DNA of 64,000 nucleotides from the NCBI GenBank assembly GCA_002387205.1, contig DGLA01000020.1, positions 14,828-78,827 on the forward strand, read 5' to 3'. The notes beneath the pieces are model-generated. The model saw only the letters and a list, made by a program, of their open reading frames with translations, was not told the DNA's origin and ran no database searches. Source of the DNA: Stutzerimonas stutzeri (lineage in GTDB: Bacteria; Pseudomonadota; Gammaproteobacteria; Pseudomonadales; Pseudomonadaceae). Shown here one piece after another: positions 24,555 through 32,947 of this stretch. A program made the translations under genes and the position numbers. How positions within the stretch are numbered: the stretch's first letter is position 1; each line of letters starts with the position of its first letter.

Positions 24555-27230
24555 TCAAACCCAGCGCTGATAGCGGCGCAGCGAGGTGATTAGCTGGCCG
24601 CTCGGGATAGGTTTGTCGAACAGGTAGCCCTGCCCGATATCGCAGCGATGGTGGCGCAGGAATGCCAATTGTTCGCTGGTCTCGATCCCCTCGGCGACCA
24701 CTTTGAGTCGCAGGTTGCGGGCCATGGCGATCACCGCGGACGTGATCTCCATGTCGTCCTGGTTGCCCGGAATATCCTTGATGAAGCTCCGGTCGATCTT
24801 GATGACATCGATGGGAAATTTCTTCAGGTAGCTCAGCGACGAGTAGCCTGTGCCAAAATCGTCCATCGCCAGTGTCACGCCAAGTGCCTTGAGGCCGATG
24901 AGCTGCTGACGCGTTTCCTCTGTGGCTTCGAGTAGCAGGCTTTCGGTCAGTTCCAGTTCCAGCAGTTCGGCCGGCAGCTGCTCCTCGGCTAGAACGGCTG
25001 CGATCGAGCCGACCAGGTCGGGGTCGGAGAACTGCTTGGGCGACAGGTTGATCGCCATTTGGGGCGTGCCCAGGCCAAGCGCAGAGAGCTGTACGCCCAT
25101 TCGGCAAGCCTCGCGCGCCACCCATTTACCGATCGGGATGATCAACCCGGTTTCTTCGGCAACGCTGATGAACTGGTCCGGGCGGATCATGCCCTTTTCC
25201 GGATGGTGCCAACGCAAGAGTGCTTCCAGCCCCTGCAATCGGCCGGTGCGCAGGCACAGCTTGGGTTGGTAGTACACCTCAAGTTCATTCTGCACCAGCG
25301 CTCGGCGCAGGTTGTTTTCCACGAACAGCTTGTAGTTGGCTTCGGCATGCAACTGCTCGGTGAAGACCTGTACCTGGTTCTTGCCGTTGGCCTTCGCCTT
25401 GTGCAAGGCCTGTCCGGCGTGCTTCATGAGCGTTTCCGGATCGCGTCCGTGCATCGGTGCACAGGCCAGCCCCAGCGAACCGCTGACGCTGATCAGCTGC
25501 TTGTCGACAAACAGGGGCTTGTCGAGAATGCGCAGCACCTGGTTGGCCAGGCGCTGCCCGCCCTCCAGATCCATGTCGTCGAGTAACAGGGCGAATTCGT
25601 TGCTGGCGAAGCGGGCCAGCACGCTGTCGCGGTTGAGGCTGTTGCGTAACCTGCGCGCCAGGCTGATGAGGAGCTTGTCACCGGTCTGGTGCCCAAGGCT
25701 GTCATTGATCCGCTTGAAGTTGTCGATGTCCACCAGCAGCAGGCACAGCCGTGGATGCTTGTCCCTGCTGAATCGCTCCTCGATGCTGCGAATGAAGAAC
25801 GGACGGTTGCCCAGGTTGGTCAGGTTGTCCGTATAGGCCAGCCGCTCGATGTGCTGTTGGGCTTGCTTGGCATGGGTGACGTCTTCGTAGATGCCGATGT
25901 AATGCGTCAGCTCGCCGTTCTCACCGAACACCTTGGAGATCGACAGCTGGCCCCAGTAGGGCTCCAGATTCTTGCGTCGGCTCCGAAACTCGCCCTGCCA
26001 GCTATTGCCCTGTGCCAACGCCGACGAGGTGTCGAACAGCAGCTCGCTGAGATTTTCCAGCGCAGTGAGGTCGGCCAGTCGGCGACCGCGAACCTCATCG
26101 GCGGTGAACTGGGTGATGGCGGTGAAGCTGGGGTTGACGTAATCGATCGTGCCGTTCCGGTCGACAAGGATGAAGGCGCTGGCGCTCTGTTCTACGGCGC
26201 GCTGGAACAGGTGCAGCGTGTGTGTCGCGCTGACGCGCTGTTGATGGGCTAATACCTGGGCATACTGATCAGCCAGTTCGCCCGCAAAAGCGATTTCGTC
26301 GGTATGCCAGGTCCGGGCACCGTCGGAGTGCTCGAGGCAAAGTACGCCTATCACTTCCCCACCCACGCGAATGGTGGCGTCAAGAATGGATGTCACACCC
26401 CTTGGCTTGAAAAAGTCTTGCACCAGTTCTTGGGTGCGAGAATCCTCGCTCACGTTGCGCACATCGATCACGCGACCGCTGTGCAGCGCCTCCACGTAGC
26501 GAGGACAGGCGGACAGGTCCAGTGCGCGAGGATATTCCAGGCCGCCTTTGTCTCGACAATAGGCTGCAATGGCGACCAGTTGGTCACCATCGAGGTGCCA
26601 TATCGAGGCTCGGGCGATTCCATAGGCATCGCTGGCGGCCTGGGTGATCAGCTGCGCGGCTTCGAGCTGCGGGTTGGCAGAACCATAGCGATGGCGGGCC
26701 AGGCGCACGATCAGGCTCTGCTGGGCACGGGAGCGAATCAGGTGTTCCAGATGTTCGTCCTGAGCTTGCTGGTAATACTCAAGTGAAGAGCGCAGCTTTG
26801 CATTCTGCGATTCCAGCGCAGGTGAAGCTCCCGGCGAATGGGGCTCGGCGATCAGGAAGCCTCGAACCAGTTCCCGGCCATACTGTTGGCAGAGCTCGCC
26901 GATCTCCAGCATGTCCAGCGGCCCGTTACCCGAGTGTAGGCAATAACGAACCGCGTAATGGCCCTGGCTCGCCAGCTGCGCTTGCACGACATCATGGAGA
27001 CGAAGCCGAACCTGAGGTTCCATGAGGCTGGCATAGGGCGAATCGATCAGGGAGCAAAGGTCATGGGCGGGCTGGCCCAGGTAGCGTTCACAGGCAGGGT
27101 CCAGGTAGAGGAATGCCCAGCTGGATTCATTCAAACGCTCGAAGCGCAACATGCCTAGCCGTGAGGGCACTGGCAACTGCGTCACAACCTCGGTCGCCAT
27201 TCGGTTGGCGGCATCGGCATGTATTTTCAT
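24555..27230 (-). CDS. dipA: DipA-like c-di-GMP phosphodiesterase (PAS-GAF-PAS-GGDEF-EAL)
   Basis: Predicted to hydrolyse c-di-GMP. Domains by eye: an N-terminal PAS-like domain (about 20-130), GAF (about 170-335), PAS (about 345-455), GGDEF (about 460-625) and EAL (about 635-890). The EAL domain has its catalytic parts: LEALLRW, INLSPKQF, ELTESLL, MDDFGTGYSSL, IKIDRSFI and VAEGIET. The GGDEF motif is changed to ASNEF, so it should not make c-di-GMP and may act as a GTP sensor. Length (891) and location between msrA and aceF match P. aeruginosa DipA/Pch, which promotes biofilm dispersal; the name is by synteny. Confidence 0.85.
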   Translation of the reverse strand: MKIHADAANRMATEVVTQLPVPSRLGMLRFERLNESSWAFLYLDPACERYLGQPAHDLCSLIDSPYASLMEPQVRLRLHDVVQAQLASQGHYAVRYCLHSGNGPLDMLEIGELCQQYGRELVRGFLIAEPHSPGASPALESQNAKLRSSLEYYQQAQDEHLEHLIRSRAQQSLIVRLARHRYGSANPQLEAAQLITQAASDAYGIARASIWHLDGDQLVAIAAYCRDKGGLEYPRALDLSACPRYVEALHSGRVIDVRNVSEDSRTQELVQDFFKPRGVTSILDATIRVGGEVIGVLCLEHSDGARTWHTDEIAFAGELADQYAQVLAHQQRVSATHTLHLFQRAVEQSASAFILVDRNGTIDYVNPSFTAITQFTADEVRGRRLADLTALENLSELLFDTSSALAQGNSWQGEFRSRRKNLEPYWGQLSISKVFGENGELTHYIGIYEDVTHAKQAQQHIERLAYTDNLTNLGNRPFFIRSIEERFSRDKHPRLCLLLVDIDNFKRINDSLGHQTGDKLLISLARRLRNSLNRDSVLARFASNEFALLLDDMDLEGGQRLANQVLRILDKPLFVDKQLISVSGSLGLACAPMHGRDPETLMKHAGQALHKAKANGKNQVQVFTEQLHAEANYKLFVENNLRRALVQNELEVYYQPKLCLRTGRLQGLEALLRWHHPEKGMIRPDQFISVAEETGLIIPIGKWVAREACRMGVQLSALGLGTPQMAINLSPKQFSDPDLVGSIAAVLAEEQLPAELLELELTESLLLEATEETRQQLIGLKALGVTLAMDDFGTGYSSLSYLKKFPIDVIKIDRSFIKDIPGNQDDMEITSAVIAMARNLRLKVVAEGIETSEQLAFLRHHRCDIGQGYLFDKPIPSGQLITSLRRYQRWV

Positions 27231-27340
27231 CGAGCGGTTTGCTTCCAGTATGCTGCGACAGTCACTTGGCTAGCCGCAGCGCAGACGCCTTTCGGGGCGA
27301 GACGGTGGCTAAATAATATTAATTACTGCAAGGGTGCATC

Positions 27341-27868
27341 ATGCAGCAGGGACTGACAAGTCAGCTTACAAAGTTACTGTTGATAGCCTTTCTTTCCATT
27401 GCCAGCGGCCAGTTGCAAGCCTCTGAGACAAGTGCTTTGGACTCCAGCGAATCGACCCGATATCTGGAAAGGCTTAAAAGCCTCTATCTGACTTCGGATG
27501 AGCGAAATGCCCTGCTAGCCCATGCCAACGCCTTGCTTGACACCTATGCGTTGCGGGCTGCTTATCAAATCGGCCAGGCCAAGCCTGAGGACCTGCTGTA
27601 CCAACTCGGGCTGGGTGCGCCTGGTGAATTGCGCATTCGGGAAGAGCGGCGTGATGCATCCGGCAATGTAGCGGTGAGCAATCGAAGCTTTTCCGTATTC
27701 GGGATGGACCCCTATATCCAGTACCAATGCCCGGCGCAGGGCGTGGTGTGCGTATTCAGCAGCTCGGCTGGAGGGGACGCCTGGCTGACCATCCTGCGTG
27801 ACCCCAGCGGCGCGGAAGAGCTGGCAAAGGCCCTGTCGTACCTGTTTCGCGACTTGCAGAAGGGATAA
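27341..27868 (+). CDS. Secreted hypothetical protein
   Basis: 175 residues. It begins with a signal peptide (TSQLTKLLLIAFLSIASGQLQA) with a likely signal peptidase I site after QLQA, so it is periplasmic or exported. The mature part is mostly helical in appearance (RYLERLKSLYLTSDERNALLAHANALLDTYALRAAYQIGQ), and two cysteines (QYQCPAQGVVCVF) could form a disulfide. I do not recognise a domain. It is divergent from dipA; an AT-rich stretch with TAATAT at 27314-27319 could be its -10 element. Confidence 0.75.
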   Translation: MQQGLTSQLTKLLLIAFLSIASGQLQASETSALDSSESTRYLERLKSLYLTSDERNALLAHANALLDTYALRAAYQIGQAKPEDLLYQLGLGAPGELRIREERRDASGNVAVSNRSFSVFGMDPYIQYQCPAQGVVCVFSSSAGGDAWLTILRDPSGAEELAKALSYLFRDLQKG

Positions 27869-27905
27869 GTTGCCGCAGAAGCCGACAAGCCCCAGGCTTC
27901 GAGGA

Positions 27906-27954
27906 GGCTTGAGGCTTGAGGCTTGAGGCTTGAGGCTTGAGGCTTGAGGCTTGA
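27906..27954. repeat. Heptamer repeat between the hypothetical gene and aceF
   Basis: Seven perfect tandem copies of GGCTTGA, about 40 bases after the stop of the hypothetical gene and about 50 bases beyond the aceF stop. It is the same seven-base period as the arrays near rlmJ and srkA, with a related but distinct unit. Confidence 0.93.
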
Positions 27955-27962
27955 AGCTTCGC

Positions 27963-27990
27963 CAAGGCCCTGCCTGACGGCAAGGCCTTG
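27963..27990 (-). terminator. Stem-loop 3' of aceF
   Basis: CAAGGCCCTGCC and GGCAAGGCCTTG pair with one mismatch over 12 bases around a TGAC loop, 14 bases past the aceF stop. There is no T-tract on the minus strand, so it may be a terminator or an mRNA 3'-end stabiliser for the aceEF transcript. Confidence 0.5.
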
Positions 27991-28003
27991 CGGTATCAAA
28001 CGA

Positions 28004-30001
28004 TCACAGCAGCATCGTTCGGATATCCGCCAACAGCTCGGACAAGCGTTTGGTAAAGCGAGCTGCCGCAGCGCCGTTGATGACACGGTGATCATAAGAC
28101 AGCGACAGCGGCAGCATCAGGCGAGGCTGGAAGGCCTTGCCGTCCCAGACCGGCTGCATGGTCGCCTTGGAGACGCCCAGGATCGCCACTTCCGGCGCGT
28201 TGACGATCGGCGTAAAGCCGGTGCCGCCAATGTGACCGAGACTGGAAATAGTGAAGCAGGCGCCCTGCATGGCGTCCGGCGAGAGCTTCTTGGTGCGGGC
28301 CTTCTCGGCCAGCTCCGCGGCTTCCCCCGCCAATTGCAGCAGACTTTTCTGATCGACGTTCTTGATGACCGGTACCAGCAAGCCGTCCGGAGTATCCACG
28401 GCGAAGCCGATATGAACGTACTTCTTGCGAATCACTGCCTTGCCGCTTGGCGCCAGCGAGGCATTGAACTCTGGCAGTTCCTTGAGCAGATGCGCACAGG
28501 CCTTGAGTAGCAGCGGCAGTACGGTCAGCTTGACGCCAGCCTTTTCAGCTACAGCCTTTTGCGCTACGCGGAAGGCTTCCAGCTCGGTGATGTCGGACGA
28601 CTCGAACTGGGTCACGTGCGGCACGTTGAGCCAGCTACGATGAAGGTTGGCGGCGCCGACCTGCATCAGGCGGGTCATCGGCACTTCTTCGATTTCGCCG
28701 AACTTGCTGAAGTCGACTTCCGGAACCGATGGAATACCCGAACCGCCAGCAGCACCTGAAGCTGGCGCCTGCTTGGCTTTCTGCATCATGTTCTTGACGT
28801 AGGCCTGGACGTCTTCCTTTAGAATCCGTCCCTTCGGGCCTGTGCCCTGAACATCGGCCAGCTCGACACCGAACTCGCGTGCCGTCATGCGCACCGCGGG
28901 CCCGGCGTGCACCTTGGTACCTGCCTTGCTCGGTCCGCTTACCGCAGGAGCGGGAGTCGCCGATACCTTTGCTTCCGGCACGCCCTGTTTGTTGGGCGCT
29001 ACAGCGGTCTGTTGCGATTCGGCTTCCTGCGGCTTGGGCTCGGCCTTCTTCGCTGGGGCTGCGCCTGCCACTTTCAGCGTCAGGATCAAATCGCCGGTCT
29101 TGGCTTCGTCGCCCACCTTGATCGACAACGACTCCACCACGCCCGCCTTGGGGGCCGGGATCTCCATGCTGGCCTTGTCGGACTCCAGGGTGATCAACGA
29201 CTGATCAGCTTCAACGCTGTCGCCGGCCTTGACCATCACTTCGATGACATTGGCGCTGCCGCTGGAACCGATGTCCGGGATGCGAACTTCTTCAACCGAC
29301 TCGCCGCCGGTCTCGGCGGGTGCCTCGGCGGCCTGCTCGGTGAGCTTTTCCTTCGGCTGGCTTTGCGGCGCGCTGCTGGCTGCAGCCGATTTGCCTGTTG
29401 CCGCACCCTTGAGAATCAGGATCAGATCGCCGGTGCCGACCTCGTCGCCAATCTTGACGGAGATGCTTTCGACCACGCCGGCGGCAGGAGAGGGGATCTC
29501 CATGCTGGCCTTGTCGGATTCCAGGGTGATCAGCGCCTGCTCGGCGGCAATGGTGTCGCCCGCTTTGACGGAAATCTCGATGACGCTGGCTTTGCCAGAG
29601 GAGCCGATGTCCGGCACCTTGATCTCCTGCGATTCACCTTCTGCGGCGGAGGCCGAGGGGTTGTCATCGCCCGGAGGGGTAGGCGCTTCAGCTTCGTCGG
29701 CTGGGCCACCGCTGCTCGCTCCAGCCGGTTCGGCAGCGGCTTCTGCCGGTGCCTCGCTGGTCTGGCCTTCCTCGCTTTCCAGCTCAAGCAGTTCGTCGCC
29801 TTCTTTCAGGCGGTCGCCCAGCTTGACCTTCAAGGCCTTCACCACGCCAGCCTTGGGCGCCGGGATTTCCATGCTGGCCTTGTCGGACTCGAGCGTCAGG
29901 ATGCTCTGGTCGGCGTCAATGCGATCACCGACCTTGACGAACAACTCGATTACTTCACCCTCACCGCTGCCGATGTCGGGTACGCGTATGGTTTCACTCA
30001 C
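28004..30001 (-). CDS. aceF: Pyruvate dehydrogenase E2, dihydrolipoamide acetyltransferase AceF
   Basis: Core of the pyruvate dehydrogenase complex; transfers acetyl groups to CoA. There are three N-terminal lipoyl domains (about 1-75, 125-200, 235-315), each with the lipoylated lysine in SDKASMEIP, joined by Ala/Pro-rich linkers; then an E3-binding domain (AGPAVRMTAREFGVELADVQ) and the catalytic domain ending in DHRVINGA. I start at the GTG at 30001, eight bases after AGGAGA, giving VSETIRVPDIG and 665 residues; the GTG at 30022 has no such site. It follows aceE by 24 bases. Confidence 0.96.
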   Translation of the reverse strand: MSETIRVPDIGSGEGEVIELFVKVGDRIDADQSILTLESDKASMEIPAPKAGVVKALKVKLGDRLKEGDELLELESEEGQTSEAPAEAAAEPAGASSGGPADEAEAPTPPGDDNPSASAAEGESQEIKVPDIGSSGKASVIEISVKAGDTIAAEQALITLESDKASMEIPSPAAGVVESISVKIGDEVGTGDLILILKGAATGKSAAASSAPQSQPKEKLTEQAAEAPAETGGESVEEVRIPDIGSSGSANVIEVMVKAGDSVEADQSLITLESDKASMEIPAPKAGVVESLSIKVGDEAKTGDLILTLKVAGAAPAKKAEPKPQEAESQQTAVAPNKQGVPEAKVSATPAPAVSGPSKAGTKVHAGPAVRMTAREFGVELADVQGTGPKGRILKEDVQAYVKNMMQKAKQAPASGAAGGSGIPSVPEVDFSKFGEIEEVPMTRLMQVGAANLHRSWLNVPHVTQFESSDITELEAFRVAQKAVAEKAGVKLTVLPLLLKACAHLLKELPEFNASLAPSGKAVIRKKYVHIGFAVDTPDGLLVPVIKNVDQKSLLQLAGEAAELAEKARTKKLSPDAMQGACFTISSLGHIGGTGFTPIVNAPEVAILGVSKATMQPVWDGKAFQPRLMLPLSLSYDHRVINGAAAARFTKRLSELLADIRTMLL

Positions 30002-30025
30002 AATAGGTTCTCCTGTGCGCACGCA

Positions 30026-32671
30026 TCAGCAATCCAGCGGATTGCGCTTCTCGGGGTCGATACCGAACTCGGTGATGGCATTGGCCACGACCGTGCGTTC
30101 GATGGCGCCGCGATTGGCGAGTGCTTGCAGTGCGGCCACGGCGACCCAGCGACGATCGACTTCGAAGAAGTCACGCAGCTTGGCGCGCGAATCGCTGCGG
30201 CCGAAGCCGTCGGTGCCCAACACCTGGTATTCGCGGGATGGAACCCACTGACGAATCTGATCGGCGAACAGCTTCATGTAGTCCGTTGAGGCCACGACGG
30301 GGCCTTCGCGGCCTTCCAGGCACTGCTCGACATAGCTCTTGCGCGGCTCTTCGGTCGGATGCAGACGGTTCCAGCGGTCCACGGCCAGGCCGTCGCGACG
30401 CAGTTCGTTGAAGCTGGTGACGCTCCAGACGTCGGCGCCCACGCCCATCTTGGCGAGGATATCCACCGCGGCGCGCACTTCACGCAGGATGGTGCCGGAG
30501 CCCAGCAGCTGTACGCGGTGCTTGAAGTCGCCCTTGGCTTCCTCGAGCAGGTACATGCCTTTGATGATGCCTTCTTCGACACCCTGCGGCATGGCGGGCT
30601 GCTGGTAGTTCTCGTTCATCACGGTGATGTAGTAGTAGACGCTCTTCTGCAGCTCCATCATTTCGTGCATGCCGTGATGCATGATCACCGCCAGCTCGTA
30701 GCCGTAGGTGGGGTCATAGCTGCGGCAGTTGGGGATGGTGCTGGCGAGGATATGGCTGTGGCCATCCTCGTGCTGCAGGCCTTCGCCGTTCAGCGTGGTG
30801 CGCCCGGAAGTGCCGCCCAAGAGGAAGCCGCGAGTCTGGGCATCGCCAGCCGCCCAGGCCAGGTCGCCGATGCGCTGGAAGCCGAACATCGAATAGAAGA
30901 TGTAGACCGGCAGCATTGGCTGGTTGTAGTTGCTGTAGGCGGTACCGGCAGCGATGAACGAGGAGAATGCGCCGGCTTCGTTCAGGCCTTCCTGCAGGAT
31001 CTGGCCGTCCTTTTCCTCGCGGTAGTACATCACCTGGTCGCGATCGACCGGCTCGTAAAGCTGCCCCACCGGGGAGTAGATACCCAGCTGGCGGAACATG
31101 CCTTCCATGCCGAAGGTACGCGCCTCGTCAGCAAGGATCGGCACGATGCGCTTGCCCAGGTCCTTGTCCTTGACCAGCTGCGAGAGAATCCGACCGAACG
31201 CCATGGTGGTGGAAATCTCGCGATCCCCGGAGCCGTCGAGTACGGCTTTTAGTGTCTCCAGCGGCGGCGTCGGGATGCTGAAGCTCTTCGGCCGGCGCTG
31301 CGGCAGCGAGCCGCCGAGTTTCTCGCGGCACTTGCGCAGGTAGCGCATCTCAGCGCTGTCTTCGGCCGGGCGGTAGAACGGCAGCTCTTCGAGCTGCGAA
31401 TCGTTGACCGGGATGTCGAAGCGGTCGCGGAATTTCTTCAGGCTGTCGATATCGACTTTCTTGGTGTTGTGGGCGATGTTCTTCGCTTCACCGGCACCAG
31501 TGCCGTAGCCCTTGATGGTCTTGGCCAGGATGACGGTTGGCTGCCCCTTGTGGTTGACCGCCTGATGGTAGGCCGCATAGACCTTGTACGGATCGTGGCC
31601 GCCACGGTTGAGCTTCCAGACTTCTTCGTCGGACATGTTCTCGACGCGCTTGAGCAGCTCGGGATCGGCGCCAAAGAAATGCTTGCGTACGTAGGCGCCG
31701 TCCTTGGCCTTGTAGTTCTGGTATTCCCCGTCGATGGCCTGATCCATGCGGCGCTGCATGCGACCGTCTTCGTCGGCGGCGAACAGCGGATCCCACAGGC
31801 GACCCCAGACGACCTTGTTGACGTTCCAGTTGGCGCCTTTGAACACGCCTTCCAGTTCCTGGATGATCTTGCTGTTGCCGCGAACCGGGCCGTCCAGACG
31901 CTGCAGGTTGCAGTTGATGACGAACACCAGGTTGTCGAGGTTCTCGCGGCCGGCCAGGGAAATGGCGCCGAGGGTTTCCGGCTCGTCGCACTCGCCGTCG
32001 CCGATGAAGCACCAGACGCGCTGCTTGCCCTTCGGGATGAAGCCGCGGTTTTCCAGGTACTTCATGAAGCGCGCCTGGTAGATCGCGGTGATCGGGCCGA
32101 GGCCCATGGATACCGTCGGGAACTGCCAGAAGTCCGGCATCAGGTGCGGGTGCGGGTAGCTGGACAGGCCGTGGCCATCGACTTCCTGACGGAAGTTGAG
32201 CATCTGGTCTTCGCTCAGGCGGCCTTCGAGGAAGGCACGGGCGTAGATGCCGGGGGAGGCATGGCCTTGATAGTAGATCAGGTCACCGCCGTGTTCTTCC
32301 GTTGGCGCCTGGAAGAAATAGTTGAAACCGATGTCGTATAGCGTGGCGCTGGAGGCGAAGGTGGAGATGTGGCCACCCAGGTCCGGGTCCTTCAGGTTCG
32401 CGCGCATCACCATCGCCAGTGCGTTCCAGCGGACCAGGGAGCGGATACGCCGCTCCATGAACAGGTCGCCGGGCATCTTGGCTTCGCGGGTGACGGGGAT
32501 GGTGTTGCGGTAGGGCGTGGTGATGCCATACGGCAGCGGCGTGCCACTGCGGGTGGCCAGCTCCCCCATCCGGGTCATGAGATAGTGGGCGCGGTCTTCA
32601 CCTTCGCGGTCGAGAACTGACTCGAGGGCGTCCAGCCATTCCTGGGTTTCGACGGGATCGAGATCTTGCAT
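30026..32671 (-). CDS. aceE: Pyruvate dehydrogenase E1 component AceE
   Basis: Homodimeric thiamine-diphosphate enzyme that decarboxylates pyruvate and acetylates the lipoyl groups of AceF. The 881-residue length is typical. The ThDP motif begins in GDGECDEPETLGAISLAGRENLDN; other family stretches are GHASPGIYARAFLEGRL and AKTIKGYGTGAGEAKN. The start has GGAG at good distance. The gene is first in aceE-aceF and is divergent from glnE, with operator-like dyads between them. Confidence 0.97.
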   Translation of the reverse strand: MQDLDPVETQEWLDALESVLDREGEDRAHYLMTRMGELATRSGTPLPYGITTPYRNTIPVTREAKMPGDLFMERRIRSLVRWNALAMVMRANLKDPDLGGHISTFASSATLYDIGFNYFFQAPTEEHGGDLIYYQGHASPGIYARAFLEGRLSEDQMLNFRQEVDGHGLSSYPHPHLMPDFWQFPTVSMGLGPITAIYQARFMKYLENRGFIPKGKQRVWCFIGDGECDEPETLGAISLAGRENLDNLVFVINCNLQRLDGPVRGNSKIIQELEGVFKGANWNVNKVVWGRLWDPLFAADEDGRMQRRMDQAIDGEYQNYKAKDGAYVRKHFFGADPELLKRVENMSDEEVWKLNRGGHDPYKVYAAYHQAVNHKGQPTVILAKTIKGYGTGAGEAKNIAHNTKKVDIDSLKKFRDRFDIPVNDSQLEELPFYRPAEDSAEMRYLRKCREKLGGSLPQRRPKSFSIPTPPLETLKAVLDGSGDREISTTMAFGRILSQLVKDKDLGKRIVPILADEARTFGMEGMFRQLGIYSPVGQLYEPVDRDQVMYYREEKDGQILQEGLNEAGAFSSFIAAGTAYSNYNQPMLPVYIFYSMFGFQRIGDLAWAAGDAQTRGFLLGGTSGRTTLNGEGLQHEDGHSHILASTIPNCRSYDPTYGYELAVIMHHGMHEMMELQKSVYYYITVMNENYQQPAMPQGVEEGIIKGMYLLEEAKGDFKHRVQLLGSGTILREVRAAVDILAKMGVGADVWSVTSFNELRRDGLAVDRWNRLHPTEEPRKSYVEQCLEGREGPVVASTDYMKLFADQIRQWVPSREYQVLGTDGFGRSDSRAKLRDFFEVDRRWVAVAALQALANRGAIERTVVANAITEFGIDPEKRNPLDC

Positions 32672-32783
32672 GGCTTGCTCCAGGGCGGAAAGGCTTCCAG
32701 AATCGGTTGCCTGCTTCGCTGCCGGCTTTGTGGGCCGGTGCGTATATGTTCTTGGATGTGATGCCGGGGGTAGAGCCGGGCCC

Positions 32784-32798
32784 TGTAGTTTTACTACA
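32784..32798. promoter_or_regulatory. Operator-like dyad 1 upstream of aceE
   Basis: TGTAGTTTTACTACA is a perfect TGTAGT-N3-ACTACA dyad. It fits the TNGT-N3-ACNA pattern of FadR-subfamily GntR repressors (PdhR, LldR, FadR), of which PdhR controls pyruvate dehydrogenase in E. coli. It is centred 120 bases upstream of the aceE start and 51 bases from dyad 2. Confidence 0.6.
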
Positions 32799-32834
32799 AA
32801 ACAGCACTAGAGGCAGCCCCCTGTTGCGTTCATC

Positions 32835-32849
32835 AGTAGTAAAACTACA
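32835..32849. promoter_or_regulatory. Operator-like dyad 2 upstream of aceE and glnE
   Basis: AGTAGTAAAACTACA is the inverted counterpart of dyad 1 with one end base changed; the core TAGT-N3-ACTA is perfect. The centre-to-centre distance from dyad 1 is 51 bases, close to five helical turns, which would put two bound repressors on the same face of the DNA. It is about 100 bases upstream of glnE, so glnE could also be affected. Confidence 0.58.
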
Positions 32850-32947
32850 TCCAGTGCGGGTCCGCTCCGTTTGCTGGCTCGAGTGCAAAGGGCTCTGTTC
32901 CGGGCGCTCCAGCGGTCCTGTAGTCATCTTTGCGCTAAGGGAACTTT

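Noticed and set aside
28907..30289. Long plus-strand open frames opposite aceF
   Set aside because: They are complements of the repeated lipoyl domains and linkers; the threefold internal repetition comes from aceF.
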